Below, piece by piece: positions 22,225-33,825 of a stretch of 64,000 bases of DNA. The translations under genes and the position numbers were made by a program. The stretch covers positions 9,424,001 to 9,488,000 of the forward strand of contig BSBN01000047.1 of NCBI GenBank assembly GCA_027924645.1, given 5' to 3'. The stretch's first letter is position 1. Each line of letters starts with the position of its first letter. The notes beneath the pieces were generated by a model, which worked only from the letters and a program-made list of their open reading frames with translations, was not told the origin of the DNA and did no database searches. Source of the DNA: Cunninghamia lanceolata (taxonomy: Eukaryota; Streptophyta; Pinopsida; Cupressales; Cupressaceae).

Positions 22225-23382
22225 TGTGTAAAAGCATACATCAATAGTGAGTTCACTTTAAATGAGTTCAATATTTTCTATGAAGAGAAAGGCATTAAGA
22301 GGCAATTGTCTATACCTAGAACTCCCCAGCAAAATGAAGTTGTTGAAAGGAAGAACATGACAGTTTAGGAGGCTACTAGGACAATGATGAAGGAAGGATG
22401 TCTGCCAAAAGTCTTTTGGAAAGAAGCTATACACACTGCTATCTACATTCAAAATAGAGTTCAAGTGAAAGGTAATGGTACTAAAACTCCCTATGAACCG
22501 TGGTATGGAAGAATTCCTATGGTAAGATATTTCAAAGTCTTTGGAAGCAAATGCTATATCAGAAGAGATGAAGATTTTGGAAAATTTGAAAGTGCAAGTG
22601 TGAAGGTGGATGAGTATAGAGGAATAACATCATATCAAAATGGCTATGAATCAGATGAACCTACATCTACAACTCATGAAGATAAAGTTGTACAAGAAGA
22701 TGAAAAAAAAGGCTCCAAAAAGTGTTTCTAAAACCCCCAAGTATGTAAGAATCAATCACTCTGAAGATCAAATTATTGGAGATGAAAGCAAAAGTGTACT
22801 AACAAGAAGAAAAGCTGCCAAAGAACAAGTAAACTACTATTTTCTCTCCATAGTTGAACCAAAAACTATGAATGAAGCCTGCAATGATGAAAATTGGGTA
22901 AAGGCAATAGAGGAAGAACTATTGCAAATAGAAAAGAATGAAACTTGGAAACTAGTTCCTAGACTTGCTGAAAAAAATGTTATTGGAACCAAATGGGTCT
23001 TTAGGAACAAGATAAATGAAAATGGAGAAGTTGTAAGGAATAAAGCAAGACTTGTGTGGAAAGGATATTCTCAAATTAAAGGGATAGATTTTGAAGAAAC
23101 TTTTGCCCTAGTAGTTTGGATTGAAGCAATCAGAATGTTTCTAGCATTTGTAGCTCACAAAGATTTCAAGGTATATCAGATAGATGTGAAGTCTGCATTC
23201 TTGAATGGTGAGTTAGAAGAGGAAGTATACATTGAGCAATAGAAGGGATTCCAACTGTCAAATCAAGATATGATATGTAGGTTGAAGAAAGCATTGTATG
23301 GACTCAAACAAGCCCCTAGAGCCTGGTATGCAATGCTAGACAAGTATTTATTGCAATTGGGATTTAGTAAAGGTACTGCAGA
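22225..23382 (+). pseudogene. Copia-1 integrase end and N-terminal RT
   Basis: Integrase core end: FTLNEFNIFYEEKG, TPQQNEVVERKN with the catalytic Glu, then KTPYEPWYGRIP. The RT begins near 22,860 ([18 protein letters not shown]) with [34 protein letters not shown] and LYGLKQAPRAWY. It stops at 23,382, where the chromovirus entered. Stops: TAG near 22,366 and TAG at 23,240; there is a frame change near 22,700. The coding sense resumes at 28,827 after the inserted element. Confidence 0.88.
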
Positions 23383-23741
23383 TGCTACGCCCTTAATATT
23401 GGTGTACTGAGGGTTATGAATAGTCAGCTTGTGGCTATCTTAACTCCTAATTAAGTCATATTATCATTATTATATTGTTATTTAGTTGTTTAGGTTGGCC
23501 TAAGGTTTCTATAGGGCTATCTAAGTCAGTCTGGGTGATATCCTAGGCATAAATAGGTATATATAGGAGGTAGTGAGTCTCATTTCACATCATATTGAGT
23601 ATTGTGTTCTTACTAAAGACTATTGGAGGTATCCCCTTCGAAGAGGATTAGGAGGTTGCCCCCTCGAAGTGGCATATTATTATCAAGTATTTGCAGCATA
23701 TTACTATTATATTCAAATATCGTGCAAGTTGTTTCATTACA
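23383..23741 (+). repeat. 5' LTR of the small chromovirus
   Basis: Starts tgcta right after the TSD and ends tttcattaca. It carries about 55 bp near the start (about 23,388-23,442) that the 3' LTR lacks. A TATA-like tatatata is at 23558-23565, and in U5 there is a repeated ggaggt..ccc.tcgaag word. Confidence 0.88.
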
Positions 23742-23743
23742 AG

Positions 23744-23755
23744 TGGTATCAGAGC
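23744..23755 (+). other. Primer-binding site of the small chromovirus
   Basis: tggtatcagagc, two bases after the LTR end; initiator-tRNA-Met type, the same as in element B. Confidence 0.92.
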
Positions 23756-24099
23756 ATGATCTTGGCACCGTAGAGGCAAGATTTTTTCTCAACATTGGAG
23801 GCGATTTTGGGAAGAGATTAACTTTCATATTTTAGCAAATTTTTTAAAGATTTTTAAAGGGTTTTTGAAGACCATATTAAAGAAGATACATTCCAGATGT
23901 TAGAGGAATTGAAGAAAAAAAAAGTGAGTTATTGCAAAATTAGGGTTTCCAACAAATTCTCTCTCAAGGCAGCAAATTTGCTAATTTTTTGGATTTTTTT
24001 CTGGGTAAGTGGTATCTTGGCCTTAGTAAGTTATAGTAAAAATTTTAGAAAATTTACATTTCATTTGTGTGATTTATTTCAAAAATATTGGTTTCCATC

Positions 24100-27000
24100 A
24101 TGACGGGGCCTGCAACAAGAGGCAAAAAGAATGTTGCCACACCGGGGAAATCCTCTGATAAGGATGAGGAAATAATAGAGGATAGTAATCCCAATGAGGA
24201 AATAAGTAAGTTCAAGGAAGAGGTTAAGAGGGATATGTGTGACCTAAGAGGAGATATATCAGATATACGAAGCATGTTAAGCGCCTATATGAATGAACCA
24301 AGAAAGGAGTTCTCAAGCAACCAAGGTGAAACCTTCAAGTCGGCTAATAATGACACAAATTTTAATACTCCTATGGGATCTAGGAATTTTTTTCCAAAGG
24401 TGGATATGCGCAAGTTCGATGGTAAGGATCCTCTAACATGGATAAACCAAATGGAGAATTTTTTTGAAGTACATCAAATCCCATATGGACAAAAGGTCAC
24501 GATGGCTTCCCTATATCTAGAACTAGATCAATTCATTTGGTATCATTGGCTTTGTACTCATTAGAGAAAAAAGGATCTCACCATCTCATGGTCAATTTTT
24601 ACAAAAGAACTCCAAGCACAATATAGCAATAGTGTGACAGACAACTTCTTCAGGCAGCTTGCTAAAATTCAACAAACAGGATCAGTTAAGGATTCTATTC
24701 AAAAATTCCAAAATCTATCCTTCAGAGTGGATACAATTACAGATGAGAACTTGAATGATTTATTCTTGGGTGGTCTCAAGGATCACATTCAACATGAGGT
24801 ACGCATGTTTAGTCCTAGCTCAGTAAATGAGTCTTTTATCTTGGCACGCAAGGTAGAGGAGAAGTATTTGATTCCTAGAAAGCAAGGGGCTAATATGACA
24901 AGAGAGAAAGGATATTCAACACCTTCTCTTCCTCAACCTACTAGGTTGACTCCATAGCAAATTGAGGAGAAAAGAGCAAAAGGGTTGTGTTTCAATTGTG
25001 ATAGCAAATACAATCAAGGACATAAATGTAGTGAAAAGAAATTGTTCTATATTGAAGGTCCAAGTGAGGAAAAAGAGGAGGAACCCATATTAGAGGAGGA
25101 TAGGGAGTCAAGTAAGGAATCACATGATTCTCAACCAATCATTTCTTGTCATGCACTCTTAGGTTTCAATGCACCACAAACTCTCAAGGTAGTGGGTTTC
25201 TTAAAGAAGCAAAAAGTAACAGTGTTGATCAACTCAGGTAGTACTCATAATTTCATCAACAAAAAGTTGGCAACTCATCTAAATTGTTTTATATATCCAG
25301 CCCCAGAATTTCAGGTTTTGATTGCAGATGGGGGTATAGTTAGTTGTTCAGGGAAGTGTCATAGCATTAAATTATCCATGGGAGATTATCAACTTGATAC
25401 CCCAATGTATGCAATATCCATGGGTGCAGCAGATATTGTTTTGGGAGTACAATGGCTTAATACATTGGGAACAATTGAGATGAACTTCCAAGAACTATTC
25501 ATGAGATTTCAATCAGAAGGAAAGGTAGTGGAGCTAAGGGGGTTGAAGGCAAAATCCCAACAAATGGTAAGCTCTCATCAAATGCAAAAGTTGCTTAAGA
25601 AAGGAGCGGATGGATTTGTGGCCCAGCTATGTTCATTAGAAATCTCTCAATCTAATGCTCCTACTCATCCAGATTTACAAGCAATAATTGATCGTCACTT
25701 AGTGGTTCTTGGAGATATGCCTAAAGGACTTCCTCCTAAGAGGGATCATGACCATGCCATACAACTAGTTCTAGGTAGCCAACCACCAAACATCAGGCCT
25801 TATAGGTACCCACACATACAAAAAAGTGAGATAGAAAAAATTGTTGAGGAGATGCTAGAGGCAGGAATTATCAAGCATAGCCAAAGTGCTTACTCCTCGC
25901 CTGTGGTGATGGTACATAAGAAGGATGAAACTTGGCACATGTGTCCAGATTATAGAGTGCTCAACATGTACACCATTAAAGATAAGTTTCCTATTCCAGT
26001 CATTGATGATTTGCTAGATGAATTGAATGGAGCTATGTATTTTACCAAGTTAGATCTTAGATTTGGTTATCACCAAATTCGGATTAAGGAGGAAGATATT
26101 TGTAAGACAGCATTCTTAACTCATGAGGATCATTATGAATTTTTGGTGATGCCATTCGGCCTTACCAATGCACCATCTACATTCCAAAGTTTGATGAATT
26201 CCATTTTTAAGAAGTTCTTGAGAAAGTTTGTGTTAGTGTTCTTTGATGATATATTGATTTATAGCAAGACTTGGGAAGAACATTTGCAGCATGTAGATCA
26301 AGCATTACAATTACTCAAAGATCATCAACTCTATGCTAAGCCATCCAAGTGTGCTTTTGGTCTTAAGGAGGTGGAGTATTTGGGACACATAGTTTCACAT
26401 GAAGGAGTAAAGGTGGACCCTAACAAAATTAAGGCTATCATGGAATGGCCTATTCTAGAAACCATTAAGAAACTAAGGGATCTCTTGGGATTAACAGGGT
26501 ACTATAGAAGATTTGTGAAGAATTATGGTTGTATAGCATCACCCCTCACCACTCTCTTGAAGAAGGATTCTTTTCATTGGAATGAGTCTGCTAATGTAGC
26601 ATTTGAGCAATTGAAGGAGGCTATGTGTACAACTCCAGTGCTTGCCACTCCGGACTTTACCAAGGAATTCATTGTGGAATGTGATGCTTCTGGAAATGGG
26701 ATAGGAGCAGTTCTCATGCAAGAAGGTCAACCAATTGCTTTTGAGAGTCGTCAATTAAAGGGTAAAAATCAGCTCAAACCTATTTATGAGAAGGACATGC
26801 TAGCAATCCTTCACGCAGTTAAACAATGGAGGCCTTATTTAATGGGCCGAAACTTCAAGGTTAAGACAGATCATGATAGCCTAAAATATTTTTTGGAACA
26901 AAGACTATCCTCTGAAGAGCAACAAAAATGTGTCACTAAGATGTTGGGATATGACTTTGAGATTGTATATAAGAAAGGGAAGGAAAATATTGTGGCTGAT

Positions 27001-28539
27001 GCACTTTCTAGGAAGGATGAGAAAGATGAAGCCTCATTGTGTGCCCTTTCAATATTACAAGCAAATTGGGTGGAAGAAGCCAAAGCAGAGTGGCAAAATG
27101 ATGTTGTAACAAGTAATCTCATCCAACAATTAAAAAGTGATCCTTGTAGTTCAGATAAGTTTTGTTTGAAGGGAGATATTCTTTGGTATAAAGAGTGCTT
27201 GTATCTCTGCAAGAATTCCACTCTTAAACACAAGATTCTCACAGAGCTACATGAGTCCCCAGTTGGTGGTCATTCAGGATTTTTGAAGACATATCATCGG
27301 GTCAAGCAAGATTTTTTTTGGAAAGGGCTAAAAGGTGAGGTGCAAAAATTTGTGGCTAAATGTTTGGTTTGTCAAAGAAATAAGGGGGAGACAATTAAGA
27401 CACCAGGTCTCTTGCAGCCCTTATCTATTCCTAGCTAGCGTTGGGAAGAGGTATCAATGGACTTCATCACAGGGCTTCCCAAATCTAAAGGTCATAATGT
27501 CATCATGGTAGTAGTTGATCGCCTCACTAAATATGCACATTTCATTGCATTATCACATCCTTTTATAGCAAGTGCAATGGCAAAAGTTTTCTTGGAGAAT
27601 ATCCAAAAGCTACATGGTACACCTAAGGTTATTGTCAGTGATCGTGATCCTATCTTTACTAGTCACTTTTGGAAAGATTTATTCTCATGTTTGGGTACTC
27701 AATTGGCTCATAGTTCTTCATACCATCCTCAATCAGATGGGCAAACTGAGGTTGTTAATAAATGTTTGGAAAGATATCTATGTTGTTTCACTTCAGAGAA
27801 ACAATCTCAATGGGTAGATTGGCTACCACTGGCAGAATGGTGGTATAACACTTCTTTTCATAGCTCATCAAAATTGTCTCCATTTTTGGCACTTTATGGA
27901 TATCATCCTCCTTCCATCACATCATCATTAAAGGTGTCACCAAGAGTTCAGGCAATAGAGGACCACTTGCTTCATCAACAACAGGTACTTTCAAGACTCA
28001 AGGAGAATTTAGCTATGGCACAAAATCGAATGAAACAATAGGCGGACCAACATCGTAGTGAAAGAAATTTTGAAGTTAGGGATTGGGTCTTCTCGAGATT
28101 GTAGCCTTATAAACAAATCTCAATGAAGCAACAAAAAAAGAATAATAAGTTGTCTCCAAGATATTATGGGCCATACCAAATCATGCAAAAGATTGGTAGT
28201 GTTGCCTACAAGCTAGAGTTGCCACCAACAACAAAGATACATCCAGTTTTTCATATTTCTTGTTTGAAGAAGGTAATTGGGTAGAATATTCCTACTCAAA
28301 CAGTACTACCAGAGCTTGATGAAGAAGGAAGAATAATTTTGGAACCAGAGGGCATTCTTCAAACACGCACGAAGAAGCTGAGGAATAGAACCCTCACTCA
28401 GTATCTGATCCAATGGAAGAATTTACTAGTTGAAGAGGCCACATGGGAGGATGAGGAGTTCATTCAAAAGAATCCACACTTGGTTAGCATTGAGGACAAT
28501 GCTTCTTTGAAGAGGGGGGGCATGCTAACTCCTAATTAA
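24100..28539 (+). pseudogene. Chromovirus gag-pol polyprotein, one frame broken only by six TAG codons
   Basis: Start ATG at 24100 (MTGPATRGKK). Gag runs to about 24,960, then a zinc knuckle (LCFNCDSKYNQGHKC). The protease motif reads LINSGSTHNFI, its catalytic Asp changed to Asn. The RT has FPIPVIDDLLDEL, MPFGLTNAPSTFQ and FFDD. RNase H starts VECDASGNGIGAVL. Integrase has the H2C2 finger (about 27,250-27,390) and a complete DDE set (MDFI, VSDRDPIF, GQTEVVNK). The chromodomain lies at about 28,370-28,470 (YLIQWKNLLVEEATWEDEE) and should target insertion to modified histones. Stops are at 24562, 24955, 27436, 28039, 28102 and 28282, all TAG and all where family proteins have or plausibly had Gln. 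There are no frameshifts over about 1,480 codons. The frame ends at a TAA inside the 3' LTR. Confidence 0.93.
28508..28520 (+). other. Polypurine tract of the small chromovirus
   Basis: gaagaggggggg immediately upstream of the 3' LTR start (tgctaactcc at 28523); it lies within the last codons of the polyprotein. Confidence 0.85.
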
Positions 28540-28826
28540 GTCATATTATCATTATTATATTATTATTTAGTTGTTCAGGTCGGCCTAAGGTTTCTATAGG
28601 GCTATCTATGTCGGCCTGGGTGATATCCTAGGCATAAATAGGTATATATAGGAGGTAGTGAGTCTCATTTCACATCATATTGAGTATTGTGTTCTTACTA
28701 AATTCTATTGGAGGTATCCCCCTCGAAGAGGATTAGGAGGTTGCCCGCTCGAAGTGGCATATTATTATCAAGTATTTGCAGCATATTACTATTATATTCA
28801 GATATTGTGCAAGTTGTTTCATTACA
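28523..28826 (+). repeat. 3' LTR of the small chromovirus
   Basis: 304 bp, tgctaactcc to tttcattaca, followed by the duplicated gcaga. Same TATA and repeated U5 words as the 5' copy. Confidence 0.93.
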
Positions 28827-29790
28827 GCAGATAGCAATCTATATTTCAAAATCAATGATAATCAAATCTTGATTGTTGAAGTCTTTGTTGATGACATTAT
28901 CTTTAGAGGAAATAAAGGTATGTGCATAAAGTTTACCGATGAGATGAAAAGTGAATTTGAAATTTCCATATTTGGTGAAATGAATTTCTTTTTGGGTCTA
29001 CAAATTAATCAATCAAATAAAGGAATATTCATATCTCAGTCTAAGTATGTGAGAGAACTATTGAAGAAGTTTAGGATGGAGGAATCTAAACTAGTATGTA
29101 CTCCTATTGTGACTAGCTACAAGTTGAGTAAAATTGATGATTCACCCAAGACTGATTAGAAAAGGTACAGATCCATGATTGGAGGATTACTTTATCTAAC
29201 TCAAACCAGACCTAATATTATGCATGCAGTTTATCTTGTTGCAAGATTTCAAGCTGATCCAAGAGAATCATGTGTGATGGCAGTTAAGAGAATCTTAAGG
29301 TATTTAAAAGGCACACTAGATCATGGCCTATGGTATCCAAAAGATAATGATTTCACTCTCAGTGATTATACAGATGTTGATTGGGCAGGAGATGTTGACG
29401 ACAAAAATTACAAGTGGAGGTGTTTTCTTTTTAGGAAATAGAATGGTTTCATGGCTAAGCAAGAAGCAAGAGTCAATTTCTTTATCAATATTAGAAGTAG
29501 AGTATATTACAGTAACACATTGTTGCACTCAAGTATTATGGATGAAGCATACATTGAAGGACATAAGAGTTGTGTATGAAAATCCAATTGTAATCTTCTA
29601 TGATAATACAAGTGCTATAAACATCTCAAAGAATCTAGTGATGCACTCAAGAACAAAAAATATATCTATAAGGTATCACTTTTGAGAGAAAAGGTGAATG
29701 AAAATGAAGTAAAGTTGAGTATGTATCCACAAAGGATCACATTTTAGACATTTTTACTAAACCTCTACCCAGAGATACCCCCCCTGCTCT
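28827..29790 (+). pseudogene. Copia-1 RT palm and RNase H
   Basis: Resumes the RT exactly at the duplicated gcaga (ADSNLYFK). The catalytic centre reads FVDDIIF, followed by FLGLQI, KYVRELLKKF, RPNIMHAV and the RNase H start DYTDVDWAGD. A frameshift near 29,420 is followed by VSWLSKKQESISLS, then YDNTSAINISKNLVMHSRTK and DIFTKPLPRD. A TAG at 29,157 stands at a glutamine position (DQKRYRSM type). The domains are complete in order but not functional. Confidence 0.9.
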
Positions 29791-30120
29791 AAACTAATAT
29801 GCATAAGAATGCATCAATCCAGTGGTATCCAAAGCCTCATTTTTAATCTGGATTGATGATCTAAGGGCTATCCCTTAGAGAGAGTAGCTAGATGTTTTTG
29901 ATGAAGAAAGTATTGAAAAACAAAGAAAGTTTAGTGGATCAGAGCAACAACATGCAAGTATGTGCCCTTTGCCATTGATGTCAAAGGGGGAGAGAAATCA
30001 TGTGAAAAAATCATGGGGAGAAAGAATGAAGATGTGTAAAGAGAAAGGGGGAGAATCTTATCTTGATGGTCTTTTTAGTTTTTCACATCAAATGTTGCCA
30101 TCAATGACAAAGGGGAAGAT
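29791..30120 (+). other. Copia-1 3' non-coding region with repeated polypurine tracts
   Basis: Three purine tracts, caaagggggagag (about 29,985), gaaagggggagaa (about 30,045) and caaaggggaag (about 30,107), precede the LTR; the last abuts it. No coding sequence. Confidence 0.7.
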
Positions 30121-31607
30121 TGTTGCGAGTATGTGCCTAATCGGTGTGGTCATTGATATCAACATATTTGTGTTTTCATTGTTGTCAATTGTGCTCTTAT
30201 TTTGTTGCTTTCTTGTTATGAGTGAGATGCTTTGTATTTACCTATGTAAGTGATCCTGATGTTGAAGATATTGAGAAAATTAGCTCCTCTGGTGGAAACA
30301 ATGTGTTGCAGTGGAAACAATGTATTAGACTCTAAAGAATAGTCTAGAAGATAGCTCTGCATTTCCTGTAGAATGAATATCTTTGCCTATGGATTGCAAT
30401 TTATTTAGAAGTCTATCTGAAGATGTTATATTCCAAGTTTGAGCCTCTGGTATGAAGGTATGAGTGAGTTATGTTCACTAGAGTGAAAACTACTTTTCCT
30501 GTATGTTTGGTGGTGACAGGGAGAAAGTGTTATGCTCCACAACATTAAAGTATTTTGGTTTGTGGTTCTAGAGTTAAGTCTAGAATGATGTTAAGTGCCT
30601 TTAACTACAATGGTTCATGATTTGGTGGCCCGTAAGCTATCCTTTACTTATGACAGTGGTTGATAGGGTTGTTCGTGTACTCTAGTTTGAAGAATCTTCT
30701 TGATAGAGTGGTTAGAGATCATGCAGTTGTTCCTGGTGATTACAATGTGCTTGTGGATGTCTCCTGATCATGTTCCTACATTTGGATTGGTCTGCAAAGA
30801 GAAAATTGGATCATAAATGAAGAATGTTCTTAGTAGACCTAGTGCTCTCATTAGTCTTGGCTGACCTGGTTGATTTCACTAATTGTAGAGATGCCTTAAA
30901 GTTTGTGGAAGTGTGTTGTGGTGTGAAGAATTATGTTTGAGTCCCATCTAAGGCATGACATGATCCACATACATCTTTACATCCTTTCCTTAGCAAATTT
31001 GTATTAGGTCCAGGCCTATTTTATGTATGTTTGTAATACCAACCTTGGAGAATGTTCCAACAGTTGATGAATGTAATGTCAACCTTGATGTTCATTCCAA
31101 TGTTGATGAATTGTATAAAGGCATGAAATGAAATCGTGAAAATTCATCCCATGGGAAAGATGCGAATATAGGTGTGAAGTAAAAAGGGCTGAGTAGAGCA
31201 AAGGAAATATATTACACATCAATGGAACTGAACCCTGGCATGAAGTAGATGCTATTATCTCAGTTCAAACCTTTTTGGCAATGAGCCACCCCTTTGGCAA
31301 TTAGTCATTCTTTGCAATGAGTAATCTAGGCAGTGAGCCCCATAGGTAGTGAGCCTCTATTTTTTGGTATTGATATAAATTATATATTTCTGTGGGCTAA
31401 CACCCACCATGGTTTTTCTCTTTTAGGGTTTTCCATGTAATAATCTGGTGTCTCTTGTGTTGATTATGTTATTGTGTTGAGCTTCTCATTTTATGCTTTC
31501 ATGGTTATATTAGAATATAAGTAATTGATAAGTTGATGTTCATAATTGGTTAAAAGTTTTAGGACAACCAATTCACCCCCCTCTTAGTTGTTCAGTGGAG
31601 TCCAACA
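30121..31607 (+). repeat. 3' LTR of Copia-1 (1,487 bp)
   Basis: Begins tgttgcgagt directly after a purine tract and ends gtccaaca, so the ends form TGTTG/CAACA inverted repeats. A TATA-like tataaagg lies at 31114-31121. A degenerate short repeat (gcaatgagcc type) runs at about 31,270-31,350. No second copy in the window tests the edges. Confidence 0.72.
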
Positions 31608-32256
31608 ATCTAGAATTTAGAGCATTTGGTTGAGGTACCAGAAAGTTGTCACTATTAGAAGATTGATTGTTTTCTCAAGGATAAAGTACTGTGATAGTCA
31701 CAAATAATCTACTGAAGGAAAAGACATGTGGAGCATTTCTTGAATTGCAAAGCCTAATGACACATCATTCAATGTTGCTTGGTTCATGGCTAACCTTCCT
31801 TGAGATCCACACATCATTCCATTAATTTGCAAAGGAACTCTATTCAATTAGGTTTGACCTATCTGTATACATATGTTACAGCTCTTCATTGGAGTTTGAT
31901 ATCTTCCTTGGTCAACGTGGAGGAATCTGATGATCTGGAGATGATAGATATTGATGTAATAGATCTATAGGAAAGTAGATTTAGATAGTTAGAAATTGAT
32001 TCATAGTGCTTAGTTTGGATTCTTTGCCAAGGAGCTTCAAAGCTATGTCTTGTGCATATTCTGATATTCTATAATCAGGCATGTGAGCCTGAATTGTAAG
32101 CCCATATGTTGCTGGCTGATTTGTATTTAAATTCTATGATATACTGAATGACTGAATCTATATTTGCTTTATATCTTTGAGTTGTTTTCGTTGTGTCCAC
32201 TCTAGCTGCATAGTCTGGATTGCTCATTCTGTGAACCCTCCTACCACGACTGCACA
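31608..32256 (+). repeat. Partial LTR of chromovirus Z (left copy)
   Basis: Aligns by eye along its whole length with 41,110-41,738 (shared words include gacacatcatt, gatgtggagga, tatgatatac). It ends cgactgcaca. The first ~200 bp of the LTR are missing at the junction with Copia-1. Confidence 0.75.
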
Positions 32257-32289
32257 TGGGTTAAATATATGTTGTTTAAAGCTTATAAA

Positions 32290-33180
32290 ACAACTAGGTT
32301 ATTCTAAGAATCATATTGACACTACCAAGACCGTAACTACCAAAGCATACGGTGATGCAAAGAGAGAATCTAAAGGAATTATTCATCTACCTATCATGGT
32401 TGGTCTTGTTACTACTGATACCCATTATCAAGTCTTAGACATTGAATTGCCTTACAACATTATCCTTGGCCATCCTATGATACATGCTATGAAAGTAGTT
32501 CCATCCATATATCATCAATGTCTGTAATTTCCCTATAATGGTGTTGAAATCATGATCCCTATAGATCCTAATCGATTTGAGTTTTGCCAAACCTTCCAAG
32601 CCAATTATCAAGATCCTAACCACATACCTATCAACACTAAAGCCCATCCTTCTACATCATATGTTGATCCATTTGATTTGAATAAGCCTTCATCTAGTAA
32701 ACCCATCACCAATATTGATGTCCAATATAAAGAGAAAGGACTTGTGAATATAGTCTACAAGAATCTTGCTATGTAGGAGCCTTGCCCTTATAACCTAAAT
32801 CCCAATGTCAACCATTAGAATCCAAATCTACCCCATCCAAAGCTACTATCACTATTCCTCCCACCATGTTCATCCAATCTAGAATGCTAGAAGATGAATC
32901 TATTGATGACATCTCTTCTTGAATATTTTTTCATGAAAATGATCAAGTCACTTTAGAGGTGGAATGCTATAACAATGGATTTTGGATCATCAAGAACATG
33001 GGTTACAAAGGACAAGGAGGTCTAGGACCACATAGACAAGGACCTATTGAACCTATCATTGACACCAAGAAGTTTAATAAGCAAGGTTTAAGGTATGGTA
33101 AGGAGTTTTTGCCTTCCTCAGACATTGAGTGTATTCTCGATAAGGTAGCCAAAGATTTTCCTGTAGAAGAGACCTCTAGG
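32290..33180 (+). pseudogene. Tat protease C-terminal region and G-patch motif
   Basis: IIHLPIMVGLVTTDTHYQVLD and YNIILGHPMIHAMKVVPS are the post-catalytic protease signature of Tat elements; the DTG segment itself is upstream and missing. At 32,959-33,100 lies a G-patch (NMGYKGQGGLGPHRQG), known from Tat polyproteins and from RNA-processing proteins. Stops at 32,525, 32,774 and 33,181 (TAA, TAG, TAG) break the frame. Confidence 0.85.
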
Positions 33181-33825
33181 TAGGATGCCCTTGATGATTC
33201 CTCTTTCCACATAACTAAACTATTCCAAGACATATCCATCTTTATGTTATCATCCACCTCCTTTACCTCTCAACCTCAATTACCTGACCTTCAACTCATT
33301 TATCCTGACCTCATCAATTGGGACCAATAGGGGCACCTATTCTAGATACATTTCAAAATGATGCATACTTTGTTGGAGGTGTCAAATCTTTCAGTCACAA
33401 AAGTGAAATAAATAAACTAAAATAAAGATAGGTCACTAGGTGAAAATGAAAAGGTGCCTCTTGACCATGAAAAAGTAAAAATAAATGATGTATCTGAGGG
33501 TGAAAACCTCTCTAAGGTACTTGAGGATGGAGAATTTGACCTTCCTTTGACCACTGAATATCAAGAATGGTCACCCCTGTTAGTGGAGAAATCTCAAGAG
33601 ATCAATCTAGGTACAACATAGAATCCCAAGATCACATTTCTAGCGATATCACTATTAGATCAGGAAAGAACAAATTTCACTGCCTTTTTCATGAAAAGAT
33701 CAATCAACTTCACATGGACTTATGCAAATATGATGGGGTTGGACCCCTCACTTTTGGTACATCATCTAGTAGTATCTTGTCAAACAAAAGCTACAGAAAA
33801 TGTATCCTCAAATAGCACTCTTGGT
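33181..33825 (+). pseudogene. Degenerate Tat pol linker between G-patch and RT
   Basis: Broken frames without a named domain. It has an acidic, Ser/Glu-rich character typical of the protease-RT linker of these elements. Nothing else is recognised here. Confidence 0.5.

Larger units (their letters stand above)
23383..28826 (+). mobile_element. Small chromovirus (Ty3/gypsy, probably Reina-like), nearly complete
   Basis: TSD gcaga at 23378-23382 and 28827-28831, falling inside the Copia-1 RT. LTRs of 359 and 304 bp, tRNA-Met-type PBS, polypurine tract, one continuous gag-pol frame and a C-terminal chromodomain, total 5,444 bp. Short LTRs and small size suggest the Reina clade. LTR divergence (about a dozen substitutions over ~300 bp by eye) indicates moderate age. 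Confidence 0.93.
22225..31607 (+). mobile_element. Copia-1: 5'-truncated Ty1/copia element with a long 3' LTR
   Basis: Begins inside integrase at about 22,225, runs through RT and RNase H (with the small chromovirus at 23,383-28,826), a 3' region with repeated purine tracts, and a 1.49-kb 3' LTR. There is no 5' LTR, gag or protease in the window. The long LTR and repeated aaagggggaga tracts suggest the SIRE/Maximus lineage; this is an inference. Confidence 0.8.

Noticed and set aside
24100..28539. TAG as a reassigned or read-through glutamine codon
   Set aside because: Attractive because all six stops are TAG at Gln positions, but Copia-2 also has TGA, element A and others have TAA, catalytic residues are mutated, and plants use the standard code. 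Deamination explains the data better.
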